From Candidatus Falkowiibacteriota bacterium (GTDB taxonomy: Archaea > Iainarchaeota > Iainarchaeia > Iainarchaeales > GCA-2688035), in contig JAFCBY010000007.1 in the NCBI GenBank assembly GCA_017610485.1, forward strand, positions 1 to 17,683: a stretch of DNA of 17,683 nucleotides. Direction: 5' to 3'. Below the pieces are notes generated by a model. That model was not told the DNA's origin, did no database searches, and saw nothing but the letters and a program-made list of their open reading frames with translations. The position numbers and the translations under genes are program-made. This document shows positions 1 to 7,338 of the stretch, in pieces (positions within the stretch are counted from its first letter, which is position 1; every line of letters starts with the position of its first letter).

Positions 1-3000
1 GCAATCAATTCATACATCTCCTGCAGGCTTTCCTCGTCTTCGGCAAAGTAGTACTTTCCACAGTACTGCAGTGTCTGGTCTGCACACCCTGTGCTGTACC
101 TTGCATCCTCCCTGTCAAGGGCAACTTCCCTTAGGTTGTCCTCGTATGCCCCAATAAGGGCAGAGTCTGCAAAGCCAATTACATAAATGGTTACCTCCTG
201 GCTTCTTGCGTTGTGGGCTGCGCTTATGGCATCGGCTATTGCCTCACTTTCACTGCAGGCAATGCCTCCGCTGCAAACATTTGCCCTTCCGTCGGTGAGC
301 AGTATAAGGAAACGGCCTGCACCGCTTACAGCGTTGTTCACAAGCTCAGCCACCGATGTGTCTATTGCATCTGCTATGCCTGTTTCGCCAACTGGCACAA
401 GGTTATCTACTTGAGTCTTTACCGCCTCCCTGTCAATTGTAAGGCCTTGGTCCAAGGCTGCCGTGGTTGAGAACGAAACAAGGCCAATTTCGTCGTCCTC
501 TCTCCAGACGGCGTCGTCAATGAAGGTCTTTGCAGCGTTCCTTGCGGCATCAACCCTCTGCTGGTTCCACTCAATCTCGTAGGCCACGTCCTCTTCAGCC
601 CAGCCCAAGATGTTGTAGTTGCCCTGGGTAATTGGTGGCCCGTTGGTTCTGTAATATCTGGATGATGTTCCGGAAGGGGGATTGTTTACATAGAAGTCCT
701 CCTGCCTGCTTGACCCCTTGTTCACAAATCGATAGAACCAGTTTGGATCGAAGTTTCCATCTGGAAGTATCTCAAAAGGGTTTTCAAAGCCCATTGCGGC
801 CCCCTGGCATATCGCGGCTCCGCCACCGGTATAATCAAATGTGACGTCTGCGTTCAACCCGCGCAAATCCTCAGAGACGGTATAGGTATCAACAACCTGT
901 GTGTTTGCGGCTCCTGGCAGGGCTGCCGTGCCGTAGCTGCTATAGTACATCGGGCAATTTGTGTTCACTGAGGTGTTTGGCTCGATCGCCATATGGCATG
1001 TTTCCCCATTGCATGTGCCATTGTCAATGGTTTTGCTTCTTGTTCCGTCTCCATAGATATAGCCCCACATTTGGTAGCCATGGGAGAAGGTAACATCGGC
1101 CAGTGTGTCAATATCGCTCCAGCCCCAGAACTCATACACACCAGGCGCTAAATACGGCCCTGCGAAACCTGAGTGCTGTAGGTAAATGTAGCAGTTTCCA
1201 AATTCACCGCTTCCGCACTGTCCTGTATACCAGTCATCGTTAGCGTATAACGTGCCATGATGCCCGTTTCCGGACGAATCTGCGGCAATGTATCCGCTGC
1301 TTTCGTTAAGGTCCCAGTGGGCAACTAAATTTTCCGGCGCTACATCGCTTTTTACCCCTGTGGCTTCAGTTGCGTACATGTTTGCAATGTCCTCAGCGCT
1401 TAGCGCAGCATTGTAGAGCTGGACCTCGTCCAGCTGCCCAAACCAGAAATTGCTTGCAAACCCGCTGTTGAATGCATCAGCGTCAGTGCCAATCCAGGCA
1501 TTGCTGCTGCCAAAGTCAAGTGATGAGGTTACGGTAAGGCTGTTGCCGTAATGCTCCCCGTCCACAAATGCCGTCAGGTTTGTGTCATTGTAGGTTATTG
1601 CCAGGTGGTGCCATTGCCTGTCAAACAGGTTGATGCCGCCGTTAAAATTGTAATTGTATACCCCATTAAGGCCGACTTCTATTGTATCTTCGTAGATATG
1701 GTCAAATCCAATCCATAGCTCGTCCCCGCCTGCATCGTTTCCCCTCATAAACATACATGGGTGGCATGGGTCTATTTCAGTTACTGCGCTTCTAAACCAG
1801 TTGGAATAAGTAAAATTTTGCACATCAAGTCCTGAATCACTTGGAATCTCAACATAGTTTTCCCTTCTGAAGTTTAAGCCATTGTCAACTTGGCCCTGAA
1901 TCCAGTCTCCGCTTCCTGAAACATACCTTGCCATAAATCTCGGCGTTCCGCACTGGCCTCCGATTGACTGGTATTCGTCGTAGTAGAAGTAATATCGCAT
2001 TGAATAGATTTGGTTGTAATCTGAGAGGTCAATTTCGGTCAGGTAAGTCCAATTTTCAAAATTGCTGCACGCCTGCTCGCCTGCAGTATAATAGCCGTCT
2101 GCAGTCCCTTCTCCAACTGAAAAGTCATACTCGTCGCGGCCTGACATGATCTGCCGAAGGTATATGTCATAGTCCACTGGCGCATCGCTCCAGACGCTCA
2201 CATTGTGGATTCCTGGCAGTATGGTTCTCACGTCCTCATAGTAGCCATAGGAGTCATCTGTTTCCAATACCAAATCAGGCCTTTCAACCCATAGCCTCAT
2301 GTGGGCCGAAGGGCTTGTGCAGGTCCCTGTATATAAGGAGGGGTTTGCTTGAAATATGAGGTAATCGCCTTCGGTTGTATCAATCAGTGGGAAAATTGGC
2401 CCTGTTGGGTCAAGGTTGTAGGCTATGGTGTCTATGAAGGGAGTGCAGCTTGTGGTTGCGCAGTCTGTTTTGCTTGCAGGGCAGTTTGTAGTTACTATTC
2501 CCGCGCTGCCATCAGCGTATGCGCATTCAGTCCCCTCGGGATAGTAGTGGCGCCAGTTTTGCAGGGTGCAATGCATGTTGTTTGGAGAGCTGTCATATGC
2601 AATAAGCCCTGTGACCTCATCAAAAGCCCAGTGGCCAACCAGGTTGCCTGGTGCTACATTGCTTTTTGCCCCGGTGGCTTCGGTTGCATACATACTGGCA
2701 ATGTCACCGGCGCTCAGTGCGGCGTTATAGAGCCTGACCTCGTCCAACACCCCCTCGAAGTCACTACCCATATTATCTGACCCTATTCCAAGCCGCTCAT
2801 TGGTAGTTGAAAGGGCTGTTACAGTTGAATCTGTTGTTACATCAACCCCGTCCACGTAAATAGTGCCCGTTGTCCCGTTTATTGTGCCTGCAACATGGTG
2901 CCATTCTGTGTCAAAATCAATCCCTGCTGCCTCGGCGTAGTCGCCCCCGCTTCCCATAAGCAGAAGCCGATTACTGGACGCCTGGTAGGCCATCTCATAT

Positions 3001-4034
3001 CCTTCAGGATCGGTGTAGTAGTTGTGTTTGGTTTCCACAATGCTCCTCCAGGAGCCGTCTGCAGGGTCATCTATTTTTACCCAGGCCGATATTGTAATCT
3101 GGCCTGTGATGTTGAAGAGGTCGTCGCGCCCGCAGTCCACATAGTTTACTATTCCATTGAACTGGAGGCCATTGTTAACTTTTCCCTCACTCCATGTTGT
3201 CTCGTCCTGGCAGGTCCCACTGTCAAATGTACCGCTTACCTCTTCCACAGTCACGTCGGCTGTGCTCATGCTTCCGCTTTCATCAATTGCCATAACTACC
3301 GCAATTGGGTTCCGGCTGTTGTTCCTTGCCCTTATCGTTACCTTGGCGGTTTCGCTTGCATCGCTTCCGTCATCATAGCAGGTGAGGGGATTTGCGTTAT
3401 TCAATTCGGCGCCGGCTCCGTCTGTTATATCGACCATTGTTTCAATATTTGTGATAGGGTCTTCTTGGAGCAGCCATTTTTCAAACTCTTCTTTTTCGGT
3501 TAGCTCTGCTATCAGCTGGCTTGGCACGCACTCCCTTCCCTCGGGCGTCTCTTCTCCAAGAGCGGTTTCTTTCATTACGGAGATTCTTCTGCCGTGAATG
3601 GTTTTTTCGTTGGGCAGGCTTACATTTGGAAAGGTTTCTTCCGAAACAGGGTCTCCAAAGCAGTCCTCAAAGTTCCCTGTTAGCTTGCATTGGGTCAGGT
3701 CCTCGGCTGCAAGGTACTCTGTTATTACAACTTTTAAATTCAGGTTTTCCGGCAGCAGCCTTGTTGCCTCATAGTATATGCCTGGGTTGTCTAAGTTGGA
3801 GGGATTTGAAAGGGTTCTTGGCCCAAGCTCTATATTTGAGAGGTATCTTGCAAGTGTCCCGCTGTTGTCTAAGGAGGCAAAGACATCATCTGTCATCTGC
3901 TTCATGTTAAGGGTTGTTGACACCACTCTTGAGTCTGTTGTTTGCATTTCAACGCCTACAAGGGCCAGGGCCCCGATTATGAGCAGTGTTGCAAACAATG
4001 CATCAATCGAAATTGCAAACCCCTTAATCTTCAC
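1..4034 (-). CDS. Giant VWA/LamG surface protein B (3' end outside window)
   Basis: The frame is open for 1344 codons from a GTG at 4034 and leaves the window at base 1, so the C-terminus is missing. GTG is chosen because AGG lies six bases upstream; an in-frame TTG at 4049 is the alternative. The start KIKGFAISIDALFA plus a hydrophobic helix is a class III-like signal anchor. A N-terminal domain similar to that of the other giant follows (residues ~35-240). A VWA domain begins with the metal-site motif DESGS at D251, breaks off, and resumes near residue 1150; T1218 and D1248 complete the metal site. The ~890 residues between hold a LamG-like domain (~263-465), a second LamG split by ~215 residues, and Cys-rich segments of unknown fold. 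It follows P3b by 18 bases and is probably co-transcribed. The role as a cell-surface adhesin is inferred from domains and context. Confidence 0.88.
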   Translation of the reverse strand, partial: MKIKGFAISIDALFATLLIIGALALVGVEMQTTDSRVVSTTLNMKQMTDDVFASLDNSGTLARYLSNIELGPRTLSNPSNLDNPGIYYEATRLLPENLNLKVVITEYLAAEDLTQCKLTGNFEDCFGDPVSEETFPNVSLPNEKTIHGRRISVMKETALGEETPEGRECVPSQLIAELTEKEEFEKWLLQEDPITNIETMVDITDGAGAELNNANPLTCYDDGSDASETAKVTIRARNNSRNPIAVVMAIDESGSMSTADVTVEEVSGTFDSGTCQDETTWSEGKVNNGLQFNGIVNYVDCGRDDLFNITGQITISAWVKIDDPADGSWRSIVETKHNYYTDPEGYEMAYQASSNRLLLMGSGGDYAEAAGIDFDTEWHHVAGTINGTTGTIYVDGVDVTTDSTVTALSTTNERLGIGSDNMGSDFEGVLDEVRLYNAALSAGDIASMYATEATGAKSNVAPGNLVGHWAFDEVTGLIAYDSSPNNMHCTLQNWRHYYPEGTECAYADGSAGIVTTNCPASKTDCATTSCTPFIDTIAYNLDPTGPIFPLIDTTEGDYLIFQANPSLYTGTCTSPSAHMRLWVERPDLVLETDDSYGYYEDVRTILPGIHNVSVWSDAPVDYDIYLRQIMSGRDEYDFSVGEGTADGYYTAGEQACSNFENWTYLTEIDLSDYNQIYSMRYYFYYDEYQSIGGQCGTPRFMARYVSGSGDWIQGQVDNGLNFRRENYVEIPSDSGLDVQNFTYSNWFRSAVTEIDPCHPCMFMRGNDAGGDELWIGFDHIYEDTIEVGLNGVYNYNFNGGINLFDRQWHHLAITYNDTNLTAFVDGEHYGNSLTVTSSLDFGSSNAWIGTDADAFNSGFASNFWFGQLDEVQLYNAALSAEDIANMYATEATGVKSDVAPENLVAHWDLNESSGYIAADSSGNGHHGTLYANDDWYTGQCGSGEFGNCYIYLQHSGFAGPYLAPGVYEFWGWSDIDTLADVTFSHGYQMWGYIYGDGTRSKTIDNGTCNGETCHMAIEPNTSVNTNCPMYYSSYGTAALPGAANTQVVDTYTVSEDLRGLNADVTFDYTGGGAAICQGAAMGFENPFEILPDGNFDPNWFYRFVNKGSSRQEDFYVNNPPSGTSSRYYRTNGPPITQGNYNILGWAEEDVAYEIEWNQQRVDAARNAAKTFIDDAVWREDDEIGLVSFSTTAALDQGLTIDREAVKTQVDNLVPVGETGIADAIDTSVAELVNNAVSGAGRFLILLTDGRANVCSGGIACSESEAIADAISAAHNARSQEVTIYVIGFADSALIGAYEDNLREVALDREDARYSTGCADQTLQYCGKYYFAEDEESLQEMYELI
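1318..1425 (-). repeat. Direct repeat copy 2 of LamG-end segment in giant B
   Basis: This segment encodes the end of a LamG domain plus a following HWDLNESSG strand. It closely matches the segment at about 2632-2739 (roughly 80 percent by eye at DNA level), offset by 1314 bases or 438 residues. Shared protein features are LYNAALSA, MYATEATG and a VAP-NLV-HW run. The pair shows that part of the cargo arose by in-frame duplication. Confidence 0.7.
2632..2739 (-). repeat. Direct repeat copy 1 of LamG-end segment in giant B
   Basis: This is the partner of the repeat at about 1318-1425. It encodes LYNAALSAGDIASMYATEAT and then NLVGHWAFDE. The HW...DSS strand normally opens a LamG domain, but here about 215 residues of other sequence follow before the LamG continues. 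Confidence 0.7.
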
Positions 4035-4052
4035 CTTTTTCCTAAACAATCT

Positions 4053-5267
4053 TTACCACGTCCTGTGCTGCAGGTACAACGTAAGCTCTGCAATGGCTTC
4101 GTGCGGTGCTGCTTCAGCATCGCCATCTTTTCTGTAGGAAAAAACAACAGGCCTTCTAACCATTGCCTGAAGCCATGTGCTGTCTGGCTCCTGCCCTACC
4201 CTAATATATTCACCATCGCGGTTCCTTACCACATTGCCTGTGTCAGGGTCAATTAATCTAAAATAGTAATCATTTGCCCCTATTAAAAGCTTCTGTTTAG
4301 TGCTTTTAATGTCCCAAAAAACCCCATTTCGCATTATGCTTTGAACCTCTGATTGGGAGAGGGCTCTGCCAAATACAGCGGGCTCGTCAATTTTGCCGTC
4401 CCAGTAAGAGTAAGTGGTGTCCCACCAAAATTGTTTGCCAATCCTTAAAGGAAATGTGTTTGTGGTGATGGCGCCAGAAACAGGCATTGAGTTGCTTAGC
4501 TGGCCGTTGATATAAAACCTTAATTCGCTTCCGTCGTAAACGCCGGCAACATGATACCATCGGTTCAAGGTTGAGGATGGCACAGACTCAAACAAAGTCT
4601 GCATTGAGCCGTTGTTGAGCTCAAACCTGTAGCCGTTGCTTGTTGTCTTGTGGTGCAGGCTCCAGACACCCCAGTCTCCGTCACCGGCCTTTGTTAAAAT
4701 GGAATTTTCATAAGATTCGTTGAAGGTCTCAGGATAGATCCAGGCAACCAGAGTTATCTCGTCTGCAATGTCAAGGCTTGCGCTGTGCGCCACTTCAATA
4801 TAGTCATCGCCGCCGTCAAAGTCGTAGGCCTGCCCAAAGAGGCCGGTTGTCTGGCTTGCCCCATTAACGGTTCCAATGTTTCCGTTTCCTGAGTCGTCCC
4901 GCCCATCGATGTCAAAGCTCCAAAAACCGGCCAAGCCGTCCCTTACGCTTTCGTCTTTTCCAAAGCCCAGGAACCGGTTTACCTTGTTTTCGTCCAGGAC
5001 CCGGTCGGTTTCAGCCAGGCCAATGATGTTTACGTCATGAATGAGCCTGTTCTCCCAGTCGCTTGGAAAGCCGCCGCTTGTTACAAGGGTGTCAAGCGCC
5101 CTTTCGGCAAGCAGGATAGTTTCGTCCTCATACGCCTGCCCTTCCAGCAAGGCGGTCTTGTTTGACCAGATAGTTGTAAGGCTCCAGGAGATAAGCAGGA
5201 ATATGAAGACTGCGAAAGCCAGGTCGATTACCATGCTAATGCCCTTGTTGCCAGGTCCCTTCATCAT
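4053..5267 (-). CDS. Pilin-like protein P3b carrying an inserted LamG domain
   Basis: A 404-residue protein. The ATG at 5267 overlaps the P2b stop by one base (TGATG) and follows a GGGGGG run at SD distance; a longer frame to 5312 would lack this. The N-terminus has KGISMVIDLAFA and a hydrophobic helix (about residues 8-36), a class III-like signal with Asp instead of Glu. Residues ~37-105 and ~317-404 match P3a: GG-P-DW, IIGLA--DRVL and LLIGA-DYYF. Between them (about 110-316) lies a full LamG/concanavalin A-like domain, from GLAGFWSFDIDGRDDSGNGN to GKIDEPAVFGRALSQSE. LamG domains usually bind carbohydrate or protein ligands. A display role on a pilus-like structure is inferred. The next gene, giant B, starts 18 bases after the stop. 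Confidence 0.9.
   Translation of the reverse strand: MMKGPGNKGISMVIDLAFAVFIFLLISWSLTTIWSNKTALLEGQAYEDETILLAERALDTLVTSGGFPSDWENRLIHDVNIIGLAETDRVLDENKVNRFLGFGKDESVRDGLAGFWSFDIDGRDDSGNGNIGTVNGASQTTGLFGQAYDFDGGDDYIEVAHSASLDIADEITLVAWIYPETFNESYENSILTKAGDGDWGVWSLHHKTTSNGYRFELNNGSMQTLFESVPSSTLNRWYHVAGVYDGSELRFYINGQLSNSMPVSGAITTNTFPLRIGKQFWWDTTYSYWDGKIDEPAVFGRALSQSEVQSIMRNGVFWDIKSTKQKLLIGANDYYFRLIDPDTGNVVRNRDGEYIRVGQEPDSTWLQAMVRRPVVFSYRKDGDAEAAPHEAIAELTLYLQHRTW
4320..4940 (-). other. LamG domain inserted in pilin P3b
   Basis: This encodes residues ~110-316 of P3b. It is a canonical, complete LamG: an opening FWSFDIDGRDDSGNG strand, AYDFDGGDDYIEV, ITLVAWIYP, WYHVAGVYDGSELRFYING and a closing IDEPAVFGRALSQSEV. 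Paralogue P3a lacks it and joins the two flanks directly, so this is a clean domain insertion. Confidence 0.85.
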
Positions 5268-5746
5268 CAACCGCCCCCCAGTCCACTGCACCAGTTTTGT
5301 GCATTGTCGCAAAATGCTACTCCTATATCAAGCCTTTTCACCTTGTAGACTACGCTTACGCCTGCGTCCTCTTTCAACAAATCAAAGCCATCTGAGTCCT
5401 GCGTGTACACATCCTCAGATTCTTCCAGCCAGACTGTTCCAGTATACCTGCAGGTTATGCTTCCTGCTATGGTGCTTTGGATTATGAGGCTTCCTTTTTC
5501 AACCCGTACGTCCTTTTCAAGCCTTTCAAGTTTTGTGTCGCTGTAGCCTTCGCTTGCGTTGAGGGTTGTAATAATGCCTGAGATTTCTCGGCAGGCTAAG
5601 TTGTCCCTTTGAATTTCCAAAAGCCTTTCAGTCTCACTGTTTCTCTGCATGACAACCGTGTAGGTTATCAGGACAAATCCAAGCATCACAACCGTAATTA
5701 TGATTATCTCTACCGCGCTTTGAGCCCTTTCACCCAGCACTTCCAT
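5267..5746 (-). CDS. Pilin-like protein P2b with class III signal
   Basis: About 159 residues from the ATG at 5746, which overlaps the P1b stop by one base; a GTG at 5749 overlapping by four is the alternative. Upstream AAAAGG can serve as the ribosome site. The N-terminus reads ERAQSAVEIIII followed by about 20 hydrophobic residues, matching the archaeal class III pattern (basic, A/G, Q, and Glu at +5 of the mature protein). The rest is soluble, with conserved-looking cysteines at LAC and ITCRYTG that pair in sequence with IQC and VSCFYIG of P2a. A minor-pilin role is inferred from the signal and operon context. Overlap with P1b and P3b indicates translational coupling. Confidence 0.9.
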   Translation of the reverse strand: MEVLGERAQSAVEIIIITVVMLGFVLITYTVVMQRNSETERLLEIQRDNLACREISGIITTLNASEGYSDTKLERLEKDVRVEKGSLIIQSTIAGSITCRYTGTVWLEESEDVYTQDSDGFDLLKEDAGVSVVYKVKRLDIGVAFCDNAQNWCSGLGGG

Positions 5747-6261
5747 CACACCTTTTCAAGCTTTATTTGCCCGTCATCGTTCCAGTTGATCCTGACACTG
5801 TAGTTGCTTCCTGCATATGAGCTTAAGGCAATCTCCCCAATGTCCTCCCAAATCACGGCATTGGTTTTTCTCAGGATTGTGCTGGTTCCGCCAAGAAGTC
5901 TTACGTTCATTTTTATTATGCTGAAGTTTAAATCACCGTAATCTGCAGGGCCGCCTGAAGAGTTCTTGCACTCTGTGAGTGTTCCCTGTTCGGGTGTAGG
6001 GTACCTGCATTTGTGCACTATTTCGAGGCTTTCAAGGCCGTTTGGCAGGTTGATGTCAACAAATGTCGTGTTGCCCTTGCCCCTTGCATAGATTACGTTG
6101 ACTCCCTTGGAAAGTTTTGATATGGTTTCGTTTGCTATTACAATTGTCGAGTTCTGGTCGTAGTTTAGGAAAGAGAAAGTGAAGATCATTGAAACCGCAA
6201 CCAGAATGAACGCAGTTAAAATAAAATATTCAAGGGCAATCTGGGCCTTTTCTCCAACCAT
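5746..6261 (-). CDS. Pilin-like protein P1b with class III signal
   Basis: 171 residues, starting at an ATG preceded by AAGGTGA six bases upstream, the clearest ribosome site in the window. The N-terminal motif EKAQIALEYF has Q at +1 and Glu at +5 and leads into one hydrophobic helix (residues ~9-32), typical of archaeal type IV pilin-like proteins processed by a prepilin peptidase. The C-terminal part resembles P1a: both have a GGADYG/GGADFG-like stretch, a LLGGTSTILRK/LIGGTATVRRP stretch, and end in KLEKV/CLKRV. It opens cassette B. Which subunit it is (major or minor) cannot be told. Confidence 0.9.
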   Translation of the reverse strand: MVGEKAQIALEYFILTAFILVAVSMIFTFSFLNYDQNSTIVIANETISKLSKGVNVIYARGKGNTTFVDINLPNGLESLEIVHKCRYPTPEQGTLTECKNSSGGPADYGDLNFSIIKMNVRLLGGTSTILRKTNAVIWEDIGEIALSSYAGSNYSVRINWNDDGQIKLEKV

Positions 6262-6267
6262 CTCACG

Positions 6268-6274
6268 TCACCTT
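6268..6274 (-). promoter_or_regulatory. Strong Shine-Dalgarno site of P1b
   Basis: AAGGTGA on the minus strand, six bases before the ATG at 6261. It fixes the start of the first gene of cassette B and contrasts with the apparently leaderless first gene of cassette A. Confidence 0.7.
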
Positions 6275-6294
6275 TTATTCAAGTACCTTTTTCC

Positions 6295-6301
6295 TATTAA
6301 A
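6295..6301 (-). promoter_or_regulatory. Possible internal TATA box before cassette B
   Basis: TTTAATA on the minus strand, centred about 37 bases before the P1b ATG, in the only sizeable gap (54 bases) within the two-cassette block. Spacing resembles that of the TTAAATA boxes before 14822 and 16945. It could let cassette B be transcribed independently of cassette A. The evidence is composition and spacing only. Confidence 0.35.
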
Positions 6302-6315
6302 CAATTCCTTTCCTT

Positions 6316-7338
6316 TCAAGTGCCTCTTTTTATCAAAAAATTGCGCTTCTCAACATTTATTGAAAAGCCCGTGAAATAAAACAATTCAACCGGCTGGTCA
6401 AAGACAATGTTCAGGTCTGCCTCCACCGCCTGCCCCGTCAAAAAATTGTAGATAACGACAGGGAACTTATCATCCGCGCTTTCCTTCCCAAGCTTTACCC
6501 TAACCCACTTTACTCCGTCGCAGTCCACGACAAGGGAATCTATCTCCTCTGCCAGGCTAAATGTTGTTGGGTTAAAATGCCCAAACCTCTGTTCTTTTCC
6601 GGTCGCTGTAATAACACAGCCGCCGCCAGGGCAGTCAGTGTTTGTTTCATTTATAGTAATCCTAAAATAGGGCCTCGTTTCCCCTGGGTCAAACTCCTCA
6701 TTTTTGCTTCCCAAATTGCCTCCAATGCTGCCGGCAGCACACTGGCTTGAATCAAGCAGAAGGTTAACGTCCACCCCATTGAGGTCTGCATAATCAAATC
6801 CGGAAATGCAGCCGTCCTGCCCTGCCTGCATCTCTTCCAATGCCATCAGGTTCACATCCAAACAGCAGCTGTTTACATCGAAGAGAAGGCACTGCGGCAA
6901 AATTGCGTAATTCAAGTCGGGAAAATCAAAGGCTGCCCCCCACTCACTGTTCGCCAGGGTTTCCGTTCCAATAAGCAGGTCACTGGAGACCATCTGGCTG
7001 TTGACAAACACACTGTAGACATTCAAAGCATCAACATATGCATCAAGAACAGATTCCCTAATGGGGATCCTCTGTGTCAAGATGAGTGCATTCTGGTTGA
7101 AGTCATACTGGAATGGCATTGGCCTCTCCTGCACTTGCCTGGCAAAACCCTCCTTGTTTAGGGAAACAACTTCTTCGTACAGGTTGTTGAATGAGTTGTT
7201 CACCACATTGAAGGCTGCATCTTTAATCTCCTTTTCCTCGTGCCTGAAGCTGCTTTGCTTCGTAACCTCATAAAGGCCGAGAACGCTTGTGGCAAGCAAA
7301 AATACCATGAAGGTAATGAAGATTCCTCGTTGGTTCAT
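6316..7338 (-). CDS. Membrane-anchored extracytoplasmic protein P5 of unknown function
   Basis: 340 residues from an ATG at 7338 that forms an ATGA overlap with the stop of giant A; a GTG at 7347 is possible. The start MNQRGIFITFMVFLLATSVL gives a QRG processing-like site and a hydrophobic helix, but without the acidic residue found in the other pilin-like proteins here. The remainder is predicted to be outside the cell: a coiled-coil-prone stretch (~30-60), a Cys cluster (PQC and SCC, ~145-160), a Pro/Gly/Cys loop CPGGGC, and a beta-rich C-terminus. No family was recognised. Its place directly after the giant VWA gene suggests it belongs to the same surface assembly. A counterpart in cassette B, if any, would lie left of base 1. 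Confidence 0.85.
   Translation of the reverse strand: MNQRGIFITFMVFLLATSVLGLYEVTKQSSFRHEEKEIKDAAFNVVNNSFNNLYEEVVSLNKEGFARQVQERPMPFQYDFNQNALILTQRIPIRESVLDAYVDALNVYSVFVNSQMVSSDLLIGTETLANSEWGAAFDFPDLNYAILPQCLLFDVNSCCLDVNLMALEEMQAGQDGCISGFDYADLNGVDVNLLLDSSQCAAGSIGGNLGSKNEEFDPGETRPYFRITINETNTDCPGGGCVITATGKEQRFGHFNPTTFSLAEEIDSLVVDCDGVKWVRVKLGKESADDKFPVVIYNFLTGQAVEADLNIVFDQPVELFYFTGFSINVEKRNFLIKRGT

Larger units (their letters stand above)
591..3263 (-). other. Cargo segment inserted in the VWA domain of giant B
   Basis: This is the part of giant B (about residues 258-1148) between the first VWA strand with DESGSMS and the point where VWA sequence resumes (EWNQQRVDAARNAAKTF). It contains LamG-type sequence at roughly 2640-3248 and 1330-1920, each ending in a LDEV-LYNAALSA-DIA-MYATEATG segment. 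It also contains about 215 residues of unrecognised Cys- and Tyr-rich sequence at about 1920-2565, and a further unrecognised stretch at about 600-1330. Boundaries are estimated by eye to within about ten residues. Confidence 0.7.

Noticed and set aside
2895..3503. Plus-strand open frame of 202 codons opposite giant B
   Set aside because: It is antisense to a continuous minus-strand frame with recognisable VWA and LamG sequence. Its translation is Cys/Val-rich without any domain, and no promoter or SD is evident.
4053..5267. Assembly error explaining the LamG inside P3b
   Set aside because: The frame is continuous, codon use does not change across the junctions, and the giants show the same style of insertion, so a real domain insertion is more likely.
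5268..5312. Longer start for P3b at 5312
   Set aside because: It overlaps P2b by 46 bases without a ribosome site and displaces the signal. The TGATG junction at 5267 with an upstream G-run fits better.
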